Shown piece by piece: positions 24,078 to 33,395 of a DNA stretch of 64,000 bases (position 1 is its first letter; each line of letters begins with the position of its first letter). The position numbers and the translations under genes are program-made. This DNA comes from Pseudomonas putida (lineage in GTDB: Bacteria; Pseudomonadota; Gammaproteobacteria; Pseudomonadales; Pseudomonadaceae): positions 2,409,501-2,473,500 of the forward strand of contig NZ_CP018846.1 in assembly GCF_002025705.1 (NCBI RefSeq). The letters are read 5' to 3'. The notes under the pieces were generated by a model. It searched no databases, had not been told where the DNA came from, and saw only the letters and a program-made list of their open reading frames with translations.

Positions 24078-25991
24078 ATGGCGCGACAATTTCCCATAAC
24101 AAACGCCCAAGACCCGCTGCACGAATCCCGCCAGGCCCGCCTGCGCCTGGCCAGCGAAGGTGAGCTGCCGCTGGGCATGCTGCGCGATGAAATCGACGCT
24201 TCCTGGCGCCGCAGCCTTGGCCATGGCCTGGATTGCCTGCAAGGCGAACAGGTCGGCCTGGGGCTGCAGCAAGGCCACGACCTGCGCGCGCTGCTGGAAC
24301 GCAACCGGCTGCTGGTGGACGCCGTCACCCCTGAACTGGACTACCTGGTCTCGCGCCAGGGCAAGGCCGGCATCATCATCCTCGGCGATGCCCAGGCCAA
24401 CGTGCTGGCCATCGAAGGCCAGACCCACGTGCTGGAACGCGAAGGCCTGCGCGACCTGCACCCTGGCAGCTGCTGGAGCGAATCGCTGCGTGGCACCAAT
24501 GCCATCGGCACCGCCGTGGTGGAAGGCCGGCCGACGCTGATCAACTGCGGCGAGCATTACCTGGACCGGCTCAGCCCGTTCTCCTGCACCTCGGTCCCGT
24601 TGCGCGATCCGCGTGGCGAAGTGATCGGCGTACTCGATATCACCCGCGAAGGGGTCATGGCCCAGCCACAGGACAGCCTGAGCATGCTGATGATGGCGGC
24701 TGGCAATATCGAGAGCAGGATGTTCGGCCTGTGCCACCCCCAACAGCTGGTGCTGGCCTTCCACAGCCGCCCGCAATACCTCAACAGCGCCTGGCACGGC
24801 TTGCTGGCGCTGAGCCTGGATGGCGAGGTGCTGGCCGCCAACGACAATGCCTGCCAATTGCTGCAGGTGCCGCGCCAGGGTCTGATCGGGCGGCGCAGCA
24901 GCGACCTGCTGGGCGAACGTTCGCCGGCCTTCATCGCCCGCCTGTGGCAGGGCGGGGTGAGCAATGTGCAAACGGCCAAGGGCGAATTCTTCTTCCGTGC
25001 GCTGCAGCTGCCGCGGCACAGCCCGCTCAACGGCAGCGCGGCGCCTGCCAAACCGGCGCCGGCCAACCAATCGCCTGCGCTGGATGCCCTGGCCGGCGGT
25101 GATGCACGGCTGGCGCGTAACCTGCGCATGGCCCGGCAAGGGCTGGGCAACGGCCTGCCAGTGTTGCTGCTGGGCGAGACTGGCACTGGCAAGGAGGTGG
25201 TGGCGCGAGCCCTGCACCAGGCCAGCCCGCGAGCGGACAAGCCGTTTGTTGCGGTCAACTGCGCCGCCATACCCGAAGGGCTGATCGAATCCGAACTGTT
25301 CGGCTACCGCGAAGGCGCCTTCACCGGCTCACGCCGTGGCGGCATGGTCGGGCGGCTGATGCAGGCCCATGGCGGCACGCTGTTCCTCGACGAAATCGGT
25401 GACATGCCGCTGGCCCTGCAGGCGCGGCTGTTGCGCGTGCTGCAGGAGCGCCGGGTCGCGCCGCTGGGCGCGGGCGACGAGCAGGACATCGACGTGGCAC
25501 TGATCTGCGCGACCCACCGCGACCTCAAGCGCCTGGTGCAGGAACAGCACTTTCGCGAAGATTTGTACTACCGGGTCAATGGCGTATCCCTGCGCCTGCC
25601 GGCCTTGCGCGAACGCGATGACCTGGCGGGCATCATCGAGGGCTTGCTGGACAAGGCCGGCGCCAGGGGCGTGACCCTCGACCCGGCCCTGACGGCGTTG
25701 CTCGAAGGCTTCGACTGGCCGGGCAATATCCGCCAGCTGGAAATGGTCGTGCGAACCGCCCTGGCCATGCGCGAGGACGGCGAGCAGGTGCTGACCCTCG
25801 AGCACCTGACTGACTGCCTGCTGGATGAACTGGCCAGTGGCGCGGCGCCATCCGGTAGCCTGAAGGACAACGAGATGGAGCTGATCCGCACTGCGCTGGC
25901 CCGGCATCAGGGCAATGTCTCGGCGGCTGCCGAAGCCCTGGGCATCAGCCGGGCGACGCTGTACCGCAAGCTCAAACAGTTGCGTGGCTGA
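24078..25991 (+). CDS. AcoR-family sigma-54-dependent activator, probable regulator of the amine dehydrogenase locus
   Basis: 637 residues from ATG 24078 with GGAG 5 nt upstream. The N-terminal GAF-type sensor is AcoR-like ('[10 protein letters not shown]', '[44 protein letters not shown]'). A linker/PAS-like region follows, then the AAA+ domain with Walker A 'GETGTGKE' (~365), 'GAFTGS' (~413), Walker B 'TLFLDEIGD' (~433), and a Fis-type HTH at the end ('[18 protein letters not shown]'). The sigma-54 contact loop is normally GAFTGA; here the last residue is Ser. It begins a run into qhpF with 1 bp between genes, and sigma-54 promoters lie before the aldehyde dehydrogenase and qhpA. The pea locus of P. 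putida U also includes a regulator (peaR). Confidence 0.88.
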   Translation: MARQFPITNAQDPLHESRQARLRLASEGELPLGMLRDEIDASWRRSLGHGLDCLQGEQVGLGLQQGHDLRALLERNRLLVDAVTPELDYLVSRQGKAGIIILGDAQANVLAIEGQTHVLEREGLRDLHPGSCWSESLRGTNAIGTAVVEGRPTLINCGEHYLDRLSPFSCTSVPLRDPRGEVIGVLDITREGVMAQPQDSLSMLMMAAGNIESRMFGLCHPQQLVLAFHSRPQYLNSAWHGLLALSLDGEVLAANDNACQLLQVPRQGLIGRRSSDLLGERSPAFIARLWQGGVSNVQTAKGEFFFRALQLPRHSPLNGSAAPAKPAPANQSPALDALAGGDARLARNLRMARQGLGNGLPVLLLGETGTGKEVVARALHQASPRADKPFVAVNCAAIPEGLIESELFGYREGAFTGSRRGGMVGRLMQAHGGTLFLDEIGDMPLALQARLLRVLQERRVAPLGAGDEQDIDVALICATHRDLKRLVQEQHFREDLYYRVNGVSLRLPALRERDDLAGIIEGLLDKAGARGVTLDPALTALLEGFDWPGNIRQLEMVVRTALAMREDGEQVLTLEHLTDCLLDELASGAAPSGSLKDNEMELIRTALARHQGNVSAAAEALGISRATLYRKLKQLRG

Positions 25992-25992
25992 C

Positions 25993-27726
25993 ATGGGTAA
26001 CCTGTTCGCCAGGCTGGTGGAGTCCAGCAACCCGCTCCTCATGCGCCAGGCCCTGGCGTGGCTATACGGTTTCGTCCGCCCCCATCGACGGGCTATCGGC
26101 GTACTGCTCGCCTTGTCCTTCGGTGCATCGCTGCTGGCCCTGGTACAACCCTGGCTGGTCAAGACGCTGATCGACGAAGGCCTGTTGGCCAAGGACTACC
26201 AGACCCTCTGGCACATGGCGGCGATCATGATTGGCGCCGGCCTGCTGGGCACCGTGCTGGCGGGCGTCAACCGCTACCTGCACACACGGTTGTCGGGGCG
26301 CATTCTGTTCGCCCTGCGCGATGACCTCTATCGCCACTTGCAGCAGTTGTCGCCGACCTTCTACGGGCGCCGGCGTACCGGTGACATTCTCTCGCGGCTC
26401 GACGGCGATGTTGCCGAGATCCAGCGTTTTGCCGTGGATTCGCTGTTCTCGGCGGTGTCGGCGGTGATTGGCCTGGTGGGCGCGGTGGCGCTGATGCTGA
26501 TGCTGTCCTGGCAACTGTCGCTGCTGCTGGCGCTGTTGATCCCGATCGAGGTGCTGTGGCTGCGCTGGATGCGGCGCAAGGTCGAGCGTGAGGTGCGCAA
26601 CTTGCGCGAGCGCTCGGCGGACGTGTCGTCGTTTCTGGTCGAGACATTGCCGGCGATGAAATTCATCCAGGCTGCCGGCCAGCAAAATCGAGAGGCCGGG
26701 CGCCTGGACCAGCTAGGGCAGGGCTACATGCGCCAGCTGCTCAAGGTGCAGGTGACCGAGTTCTTCACCCAGGCGATCCCTGGCACCTTGACCTCCTGGT
26801 GCCGTGCCTGCGCGTTCCTGGTTGGCGGCTGGTGGGTGATCCAGGGGACCTGGCAGCTCGGCGCATTGATTGCGTTTTCCACCTACATGGGCATGGCGGT
26901 CGGCCCGGTGCAGAGCCTGTTGGGCCTGTACGTGGCGGTGCAGCGCATGGCGGTGAGCCTGGGCCGGGTAATGGAGCTGAAGCAGGAGGCCGTGGCAGTG
27001 CGCGAAGCAGAAACACCCAGGCCCATGCCCCAAGGGCCCGGCGAGCTGCGCCTGGAAGGCGTGTGCTTTGCCCATGACGGGCGCCAGGGGGCGGTGCTGG
27101 CCCAGGTCGATGCCTGCATCGCCGGTGGCCTGAAGGTCGCCATCAGCGGTGCCTCCGGTGTCGGTAAATCGACCCTGATCGACCTGCTGCAGCGCTTCTA
27201 CGACCCGGATGCCGGGCGCATCCTGCTCGACGGCGCCGACCTGCGCGAGCTTGACCTGGCCGCTGTGCGCCAGCGTATTGCCGTGGTCAGCCAGGACATC
27301 GTGCTGTTCCGCGGCACCCTGGCGCAGAACCTGGCCTACGGTGCCCCGCAGGCCAGCCGTGGGGAGCTGGAACGGGTGGTGCAACTGGCCCACCTCGACA
27401 GCCTGGTCGAGAGCCTGCCGCTGGGCCTGGACGGGCTGCTCGGTGAGCGTGGCCAGCAGCTGTCCGGTGGGCAGAAGCAACGTATCGCCATCGCTCGAGC
27501 GGTGCTCCAGGCCCCATCGATCCTGGTGCTCGACGAAGCCACCTCGGCGGTGGACGAAGCCACCGAACGCGAAGTGATTGCCGCTATCGACGAACTGTTC
27601 GCCGGGCGCACGCGCATCTTGATCAGCCACCGCGCCTCGACGCTGGCCGACGCCGACCTGCATCTGCACCTGCAAGGTGGGCAGCTGCGCGTATTGCCCC
27701 AAGAGGCGATCAAGCATGGCCGCTGA
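25993..27726 (+). CDS. qhpF: ABC exporter QhpF of the quinohemoprotein amine dehydrogenase system
   Basis: 577 residues: a six-helix exporter membrane domain (~30-310) fused to an ATPase domain with Walker A 'GASGVGKST', signature 'LSGGQKQRIAIARAVLQ' and Walker B 'ILVLDEATSA'. In characterised qhp operons QhpF is needed to move the modified small subunit QhpC to the periplasm. Its position between the regulator and protease QhpE, with an overlapping stop/start at 27716-27726, supports this over a multidrug exporter. Confidence 0.88.
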   Translation: MGNLFARLVESSNPLLMRQALAWLYGFVRPHRRAIGVLLALSFGASLLALVQPWLVKTLIDEGLLAKDYQTLWHMAAIMIGAGLLGTVLAGVNRYLHTRLSGRILFALRDDLYRHLQQLSPTFYGRRRTGDILSRLDGDVAEIQRFAVDSLFSAVSAVIGLVGAVALMLMLSWQLSLLLALLIPIEVLWLRWMRRKVEREVRNLRERSADVSSFLVETLPAMKFIQAAGQQNREAGRLDQLGQGYMRQLLKVQVTEFFTQAIPGTLTSWCRACAFLVGGWWVIQGTWQLGALIAFSTYMGMAVGPVQSLLGLYVAVQRMAVSLGRVMELKQEAVAVREAETPRPMPQGPGELRLEGVCFAHDGRQGAVLAQVDACIAGGLKVAISGASGVGKSTLIDLLQRFYDPDAGRILLDGADLRELDLAAVRQRIAVVSQDIVLFRGTLAQNLAYGAPQASRGELERVVQLAHLDSLVESLPLGLDGLLGERGQQLSGGQKQRIAIARAVLQAPSILVLDEATSAVDEATEREVIAAIDELFAGRTRILISHRASTLADADLHLHLQGGQLRVLPQEAIKHGR

Positions 27727-28387
27727 GCTCAGGGTCGGCGTGATCGACAGTGGTTGTGCGCCATCGCAGGCATTGGTCATGGCGCGACGCTTCTGGCTGG
27801 AAGAGGGCGTGCTGTGCGAGGGCGAGTTGCAAGCTGACCGGCTTGGCCATGGCAGCGCCGTGGTCACCAGGCTGCAAGCTGAGGCCGGCGAGCTGCCGCT
27901 GCTGCTGGCCCAGGTGTTTACCGAGCAAGGCAGTACCAGCGCCTTGCAGGTTGCCGCCGGGTTGTTCTGGTTGGCGGAGCAGGGCGTTACGTTGATCAAC
28001 CTCAGCCTTGGCCTGCAGCAGGATCGGCCGGTGCTGCGCCAGGCGTGCGCCGAGGTGCAGGCAGCCGGGGTGCTGCTGTGTGCGTCCAGCCCGGCGCAGG
28101 GTAATGCGGTGTATCCGGCCTGCTACCCGGGCGTCATCCGTATTACCGGTGATGCCCGTTGCACGCCGGGGCAGTGGTCTTGGCTGGGTACTGCCCAGGC
28201 CGATTTCGGTGGTTACGTGGGCGAGCGCGGCATGGCCGGGGCAAGCCTGGGTTGTGCCGCTGTCACCGGGCGGATTGCGGCGCTGTTGCAGCGCCAGCCT
28301 GGCATGGACCGCCAGCAGGTGCATGCCTGGCTGCAGGCGAATGCTGCGTTCAGCGGCCCAGAGCGCCGAGGTGCAGCAGATGCATGA
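27716..28387 (+). CDS. qhpE: subtilisin-like leader protease QhpE
   Basis: 223 residues from ATG 27716. The subtilase triad is visible in compact form: Asp in 'VGVIDSGCAPS', His in 'LGHGSAVVTRL', Ser in 'GMAGASLGCAAVTGRIAAL'. It has no signal peptide and so should act in the cytoplasm. QhpE removes the N-terminal leader of QhpC after cross-linking. It is shorter than typical subtilases (~275 residues) because several surface loops are missing. It overlaps qhpF and qhpG. Confidence 0.9.
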   Translation: MAAELRVGVIDSGCAPSQALVMARRFWLEEGVLCEGELQADRLGHGSAVVTRLQAEAGELPLLLAQVFTEQGSTSALQVAAGLFWLAEQGVTLINLSLGLQQDRPVLRQACAEVQAAGVLLCASSPAQGNAVYPACYPGVIRITGDARCTPGQWSWLGTAQADFGGYVGERGMAGASLGCAAVTGRIAALLQRQPGMDRQQVHAWLQANAAFSGPERRGAADA

Positions 28388-29672
28388 GCCGCGCATTCTG
28401 GTGTTGGGCGCCGGGCCTGCCGGCGCCGCTACCGCGCTGGGCCTGCGCCGTCTGGGTTACCCGGTGACGGTGGTCTCCGACTGGCGGCGTTTTGCCGCCG
28501 TGGAAGGGGTTTCACAGCGGGTGCTGGAGGGGCTGCGCCATGCCGGCCTGGGCGGCGCCCTGGCCGAGGCGGCGGTGCCGGCGACACGCCAGGTGCGCTG
28601 GAATGGCCAGCACTTGCAACTCAATCAGGAATACCTGCTCGACCGCGAGCGCTTTGATCGTGCGTTGCGTGATGACTTGCTGCGCGCAGGAGTGACAGTG
28701 GTACAAGGGCGTGTGCGTGAAGTTGCGCGCGCCGAGGGCTATCAGGTTCGGCTGGATGATGGGCAACTGCTTCAGGGCAGCTTCCTGGTCGAGGCGCGCG
28801 GCCGCCAGGCACCGTTGGCGGCGGACCGTTTGCGTGGGCCGGAAACGGTAAGCCTGCTCAACCTCTGGCAATCAGCACCTGGCAAGCCGGCGTCGGCGGT
28901 GGAAAGCCTGGACGATGGCTGGGCCTGGATGGCCCGGTTGGCTGACGGGCGTTGCTATTGGCAGGTGACCCTGGACGCCGACGGGCTGCCGGGCAAGGCG
29001 GCGCTGCCCGAATTTTGCGCCGCACGCCGTCGAGCCTCGGCACTGGTGGCCGAGCTGTTCGATGGGCATGCGCTGGAGCCTGCACAGGTGCACGCGCGCA
29101 GCAGCACGGCCATTCTCGCTGGCGACTGTGTCGGGGACGACTGGTTGCGGGTGGGCGATGCGGCGATGGCGGTTGACCCATTGTCGGGGAACGGGATATT
29201 CCAGTCGCTGTCGTCTGCGCTGCAGGCGCCAGTGGTGATCAATACCTTGCTGCGCCGGCCAGAGCGTGCCGCACTGGCGAAGCAGTTTCATCAGCAGCGT
29301 ATCGAGCAGCTGTTTTTGCGCTTTGCCCGTATCGGGCGGGATTTTTATGGGCAGGAGCTTGAGCGTGCCGGGCAGCCATTCTGGAGGCGCCGTCAGGCCT
29401 GGCCGGATGCGCAGCCGTTGCACCTGGCGGCGGACTGGAAGGCTGTCAGGGTGGCGCGGCGACCTGTGTTGCGCGATGGATTCGTGGACGAGGCCGAGGT
29501 GGTGGTGACGGCGGATCAGCCATTGGGGGTTTGGCATTTGCAGGGGATCGAGCTGGCGCCGGTGGTGTGCAGTTTGCTTGCAGGTGAATTGCTCGATGAA
29601 GTATTGAATGGAAAATCCAGGGAACAACAGATGATGCTGCGGCGGTGGCTCGGCGAGCAGGGTTACATCTGA
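28380..29672 (+). CDS. qhpG: flavin-dependent monooxygenase QhpG
   Basis: 430 residues from ATG 28380, overlapping qhpE by 8 bp. The N-terminal Rossmann motif 'ILVLGAGPAGAATALGL' binds FAD; the second FAD motif is 'LRVGDAAMAVDPLSGNGIFQSL', as in flavin-dependent halogenases and monooxygenases. QhpG dihydroxylates the tryptophan of QhpC that becomes cysteine tryptophylquinone. It ends this operon arm; a REP pair follows. Confidence 0.9.
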   Translation: MHEPRILVLGAGPAGAATALGLRRLGYPVTVVSDWRRFAAVEGVSQRVLEGLRHAGLGGALAEAAVPATRQVRWNGQHLQLNQEYLLDRERFDRALRDDLLRAGVTVVQGRVREVARAEGYQVRLDDGQLLQGSFLVEARGRQAPLAADRLRGPETVSLLNLWQSAPGKPASAVESLDDGWAWMARLADGRCYWQVTLDADGLPGKAALPEFCAARRRASALVAELFDGHALEPAQVHARSSTAILAGDCVGDDWLRVGDAAMAVDPLSGNGIFQSLSSALQAPVVINTLLRRPERAALAKQFHQQRIEQLFLRFARIGRDFYGQELERAGQPFWRRRQAWPDAQPLHLAADWKAVRVARRPVLRDGFVDEAEVVVTADQPLGVWHLQGIELAPVVCSLLAGELLDEVLNGKSREQQMMLRRWLGEQGYI

Positions 29673-29676
29673 GATC

Positions 29677-29783
29677 TTGGGGCCGCTTTGCGGCCCTTTC
29701 GCGACGCAAGGCCGCTCCTACAAGAGTGCGCGTACTCTTGTAGGAGCGGCCTTGCGTCGCGAAAGGGCTGCAAAGCAGCCCCA
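29677..29783. repeat. REP pair between convergent qhpG and the aldehyde dehydrogenase
   Basis: Inverted arms carry 'cgcgacgcaaggccgctcct' and complement around a short 'gagtgcgcgtactc' centre. It fills the gap between two convergent genes and may end transcription in both directions. Confidence 0.9.
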
Positions 29784-29792
29784 TTCTGAATA

Positions 29793-31286
29793 TCAGAGCT
29801 TGATCAGCACCGATTTGAGCTCGGTGTAGTGCTCGATGGCTGCGGCGCCCATCTCACGGCCGACACCGGACATCTTGTAGCCACCAAACGGCAGCGCCGG
29901 GTCCAGCGCGCTGTGGCAATTGACCCACACCGACCCCGACTTGATCCGCGGAATCATCCGGTGCACTGCCGCCAGGTCGTTGGACCAGATGCTCGCGCCC
30001 AGGCCATAGGGGTTGTCGTTGGCCATGCCGATCACTTCGTCGATGTCGTCGAACGGCATCGCCACCAGCACCGGCCCGAAGATCTCCTCCTGCACCAGGC
30101 GATGGCGCTGGTCGACGTCGACGATCACCGTCGGTTTGACGAAGTAACCCGGGCCGAACCCTTCACCGCCGCAGGCGATGGTCGCCCCCAGTTCACGGCC
30201 GAGCTCGATGTAGCCGGTGACCCGGTCCTGCTGCTTGGCCGAGATCAGCGGCCCCATCTGTACCGCCGGGTCCAGGCCGCTGCCGAGCTTCATGCCGTTG
30301 GCAATGCCGGCGATATCGGCCACCACGTTGTCGAAGTGCTTGCGGTGCACATACAGGCGCGAGCCTGCGCAGCACACCTGGCCCTGGTTGAAGAAGATCG
30401 CCGTGGCGGCGCCGGCGGCGGCTTCCTGCAGGTTGGCGTCGGGCATGACGATGGTCGGCGACTTGCCGCCGAGCTCCAGGGTGACACGGGTCATGTTGTC
30501 CATGGCCGCCTTGCCGATCAGCTTGCCCACTTCGGTGGAGCCGGTGAAGGTCAGCTTGTCCACGCCCGGGTGGCGGCTCAGTGCTGCGCCAGCGTTCAGG
30601 CCGGTACCGGTGATCACGTTGAATACCCCGGCCGGGTAGCCTGCCTCGTCTACCAGCTCAGCCAGCTTGAGCGCTGTCAGCGGGGTTTCGTCGGCCGGCT
30701 TGAGCACCACGGTGCAGCCGGTGGCCAGGGCCGGGCCGAGCTTCCAGCAGGCCAGCAGCAGCGGGAAGTTCCAGGCGACGATGGCGCCGACCACGCCGAC
30801 GGCCTCGCGGCGCACGAAGCCATGGAACTGGTCGTTGGGCATCAACGGCATGGACGCTTCGACGGTGCTACCCTCGATCTTGGTGGACCAGCCGGCCATG
30901 TAGCGCAGGAAGTCGATGGCCAGTTGCACGTCCATGACCTTGGCCACCGCAGCGCTCTTGCCATTGTTCAAGCATTCCAGCTCGGCCAGTTGCTGCGCGT
31001 CGCGCTCCATCAGGTCGGCCAGGCGCCACAGCAGGTTCTGCCGCTCGCGCGGGCGCACGCGGCTCCACGGCGAGTCATCGAAGGCCTGGCGTGCGGCGCG
31101 TACGGCGCGGTCGACGTCTTCCTGCTCGGCGGCGGGCACTTCACCGAGGACTTCACCCGTGGCCGGGTTGCGGAACGACAGCGTGCGACCGCTGGCGGCG
31201 TCCTGCCAGTCGGCGCCGATGCGCATCTTCAGCTTGCGTTCGAGGAAGGCGCGGGTGGCGGGCAGGATGGGCAGTTCGGAAAGCAT
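29793..31286 (-). CDS. peaE: NAD(P)-dependent aldehyde dehydrogenase of the amine pathway (PeaE-like)
   Basis: 497 residues from ATG 31286. Catalytic Cys in 'FNQGQVCCAGSRLYV', catalytic Glu in 'VTLELGGKSPTIV', and cofactor motif 'FTGSTEVGKLIG' are intact; the family is ALDH1/2-like, as in phenylacetaldehyde dehydrogenases. It should oxidise the aldehyde made by the amine dehydrogenase, for example phenylacetaldehyde from 2-phenylethylamine. In P. putida U the pea locus includes such a gene (peaE). It lies between the two arms of the qhp cluster on the opposite strand, with its own sigma-54 promoter. Confidence 0.85.
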   Translation of the reverse strand: MLSELPILPATRAFLERKLKMRIGADWQDAASGRTLSFRNPATGEVLGEVPAAEQEDVDRAVRAARQAFDDSPWSRVRPRERQNLLWRLADLMERDAQQLAELECLNNGKSAAVAKVMDVQLAIDFLRYMAGWSTKIEGSTVEASMPLMPNDQFHGFVRREAVGVVGAIVAWNFPLLLACWKLGPALATGCTVVLKPADETPLTALKLAELVDEAGYPAGVFNVITGTGLNAGAALSRHPGVDKLTFTGSTEVGKLIGKAAMDNMTRVTLELGGKSPTIVMPDANLQEAAAGAATAIFFNQGQVCCAGSRLYVHRKHFDNVVADIAGIANGMKLGSGLDPAVQMGPLISAKQQDRVTGYIELGRELGATIACGGEGFGPGYFVKPTVIVDVDQRHRLVQEEIFGPVLVAMPFDDIDEVIGMANDNPYGLGASIWSNDLAAVHRMIPRIKSGSVWVNCHSALDPALPFGGYKMSGVGREMGAAAIEHYTELKSVLIKL

Positions 31287-31325
31287 GGGGCTGTGCCTCT
31301 TGTCATTGGATGTGGCGAGCACTGG

Positions 31326-31341
31326 CGCAATGCGCGTGCCA
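31326..31341 (-). promoter_or_regulatory. sigma-54 (-24/-12) promoter of the aldehyde dehydrogenase gene
   Basis: The minus strand reads TGGCACGCGCATTGCG, which fits the consensus TGGCAC-N5-TTGC with the GG and GC dinucleotides at the required spacing. It lies 40 bp before the ATG at 31286. Confidence 0.85.
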
Positions 31342-31469
31342 AGGTGGTGCGAAGGGCGCAAGGCATTGAACTGGCGGGGTTTTGCCTGGGTGCAAGGTCA
31401 GGCTTGCAGGCCTGCGCTGTTGCACATTGAGACGCTGTGAGACGGTGGTGACACAGTGGCTGTGCTGGC

Positions 31470-31557
31470 TTCTTCGCGGGCAAGCCCGCGGCCACAGGAC
31501 TTGCGCAGTACATGAGTTGTGCGCTGTACCTGTGGGAGCGGGCTTGCCCGCGAAGGC
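31470..31557. repeat. REP pair in the qhpA-aldehyde dehydrogenase control region
   Basis: Left arm 'ttcgcgggcaagcccgc' and right arm 'gagcgggcttgcccgcgaa' surround a 'gtacatgagttgtgcgctgtac' centre. It belongs to the same family as the element at 46557-46631. Confidence 0.85.
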
Positions 31558-31687
31558 CTGCAGAGCAGGCCCTGTCTCAGGATGAAACACCTTGTCGCGA
31601 AATGGCACGCTCCAAATACCCAGGCAAGCGCTGGGCGCTGCCGGTGAAAGCCGCTAAAAGATTGAAATACAACGCTTTTAGCCCACC

Positions 31688-31704
31688 TGGCACAGTTTCT
31701 GTAT
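31688..31704 (+). promoter_or_regulatory. candidate sigma-54 promoter of qhpADCB
   Basis: TGGCACAGTTTCTGTAT keeps a perfect -24 half (TGGCAC) at the right spacing, but the -12 half reads CTGTA rather than TTGCA. It lies 77 bp before the qhpA start. A local AcoR-type activator and the matching site before the aldehyde dehydrogenase support it. Confidence 0.5.
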
Positions 31705-31780
31705 CACAACTGTCACATGCACACCTGCTGTACCAAAGCGTGTGAAAAACGATAAGAACAACAACCGTGGAGGTCTGACC

Positions 31781-33346
31781 TTGAAGACGACTCGACTCCG
31801 GCGGCATGCGGGCAAACTGGCGCTGGTCGCCGCCGCACTGCTGGGCACCCAGGCCATGGCGGCCGAGCAGGGCCCGAGCCTGTTGCAGAACAAGTGCATG
31901 GGGTGCCATATCCCCGAGGGCAACGATACCTACAGCCGCATCAGCCACCAGCGCAAGACGCCGGAGGGCTGGCTGATGAGCATCGCCCGCATGCAAGTCA
32001 TGCATGGCCTGCAGATCAGCGACGATGACCGGCGTACCCTGGTCAAGTACTTGGCCGACAAGCAGGGCCTGGCGCCAAGCGAGACCGATGGCGTGCGCTA
32101 CGCCATGGAGCGCCGGCTCAACACTGTCGAGCACTTCGACACCCAGCTCAGCGAAACCTGTGGCCGTTGCCACTCCGGTGCCCGTGTCGCCCTGCAGCGG
32201 CGCCCGGCGCAGGAATGGGAACACCTGATCAACTTCCACCTCGGCCAATGGCCATCCCTCGAATACCAGGCCCAGGCGCGTGATCGCGACTGGCTGGAAA
32301 TTGCCCTCAAGCAAGTGGTCCCGAACCTGGCCAAGCGCTTCCCGCTGGAAAGCCCGGCCTGGGCCGAGTGGCAGAAGGCCAAGCCGACCGCCGACGCGCT
32401 GCCGGGGCAGTGGGCGTTCAGCGGCCACATGCTGGCCAAGGGCGATGTGCGCGGGGTGATGACGGTCAGCGCCGACCAGGGCGATACCTTCAAGGTCGAG
32501 GTCAAAGGCAGCTACGCCGACGGTACCCCGTTCAACGGCACTGGCACGGCAATTCTCTACAACGGCTATGAGTGGCGCGGCAACGTACAGGTCGGCGACA
32601 GCAACCTGCGCCAAGTGTTCGCTGCGCTGGATGGCGAAATGAAAGGCCGCATGTTCGAAGCCGATCACGACGAGCGTGGCCTGGACTTCACCGCAGCCAA
32701 AGAAGGCAAGGCGCGCTTGCTGGCGGTTCAGCCTGAGTTCATCAAGGCCGGGGGCGAGAGCGAGATCACCCTGGTCGGCACTGGCCTGGCCGGCAAGCCT
32801 GAACTGGGCGCTGGCGTGGAGGTGACCGAGGTGCTGGAGCAGACCCCGACCCTGGTGCGTGTGAAAGCCCGCGCTGCGGCAGATGCCAAGCCTGGCCAGC
32901 GCGAGGTCACGGTCGGTGCGCTCAAGGGCGTCAACCTGGCGGTCTACGACAAGGTCGAGGAAGTGAAGGTGGTGCCGGCGTTCTCCATTGCCCGTATCGG
33001 CGAGAACGGCGCTTCGGTGCCCAAGGTCCAGGGCCGTTTCGAAGCCGAGGCCTGGGGCAAGGACGCCAGCGGCCAGCCACTGCGTATCGGCTATCTGCCG
33101 GCTACCTGGGCGGTGGAACCCTTCAACGAGCGTGCTGGTGAAGACGAAGACGTCAAGTTCGCCGGGCAGATGCAGGCCGACGGCGTGTTCGTGCCGGGCG
33201 GCGCAGGCCCCAACCCGGCGCGCAAGATGGGCACCAACAACGCCGGTAACCTGAAGGTCATCGCCACGCTGGCCGATGGCGGCCAAAAGGGCGAGGGCCA
33301 CATGATCGTCGCGGTGCAACGCTGGAACAACCCGCCACTGCCGTAA
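31781..33346 (+). CDS. qhpA: quinohemoprotein amine dehydrogenase alpha subunit (dihaem cytochrome)
   Basis: 521 residues. The start is TTG 31781: GGAGG sits 7 nt upstream and a signal peptide (RRHAGKLALVAAALLGTQAMA) follows at once; GTG 31742 has no ribosome site. Two haem c motifs, 'CMGCH' (39-43) and 'CGRCH' (127-131), lie in the N-terminal domain. Ig-like beta domains follow ('LVGTGLAGKPELGAGVEVTEV'). In the periplasm the subunit passes electrons from the CTQ cofactor of QhpC to external cytochrome or azurin. It is also called peaA in the P. putida U literature. Confidence 0.95.
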   Translation: MKTTRLRRHAGKLALVAAALLGTQAMAAEQGPSLLQNKCMGCHIPEGNDTYSRISHQRKTPEGWLMSIARMQVMHGLQISDDDRRTLVKYLADKQGLAPSETDGVRYAMERRLNTVEHFDTQLSETCGRCHSGARVALQRRPAQEWEHLINFHLGQWPSLEYQAQARDRDWLEIALKQVVPNLAKRFPLESPAWAEWQKAKPTADALPGQWAFSGHMLAKGDVRGVMTVSADQGDTFKVEVKGSYADGTPFNGTGTAILYNGYEWRGNVQVGDSNLRQVFAALDGEMKGRMFEADHDERGLDFTAAKEGKARLLAVQPEFIKAGGESEITLVGTGLAGKPELGAGVEVTEVLEQTPTLVRVKARAAADAKPGQREVTVGALKGVNLAVYDKVEEVKVVPAFSIARIGENGASVPKVQGRFEAEAWGKDASGQPLRIGYLPATWAVEPFNERAGEDEDVKFAGQMQADGVFVPGGAGPNPARKMGTNNAGNLKVIATLADGGQKGEGHMIVAVQRWNNPPLP

Positions 33347-33395
33347 CGGCAGGGCGTAACGGTTTTTCCAACGGATCGATTATCGGGAGGTCGCC

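Larger units (their letters stand above)
31287..31780. promoter_or_regulatory. divergent control region between the aldehyde dehydrogenase and qhpA
   Basis: 494 bp. It holds one strong sigma-54 site for the minus-strand gene, one weaker site for qhpA, a REP pair (31470-31557), and two direct repeats TGAGACG at 31428-31434 and 31438-31444, one helical turn apart. The latter could be part of an upstream activator site about 90 bp from the first promoter. Confidence 0.6.

Noticed and set aside
31742..31780. GTG 31742 as the start of qhpA
   Set aside because: No Shine-Dalgarno sequence and it adds a polar Asn/Lys stretch before the signal peptide; TTG 31781 has GGAGG at ideal spacing.
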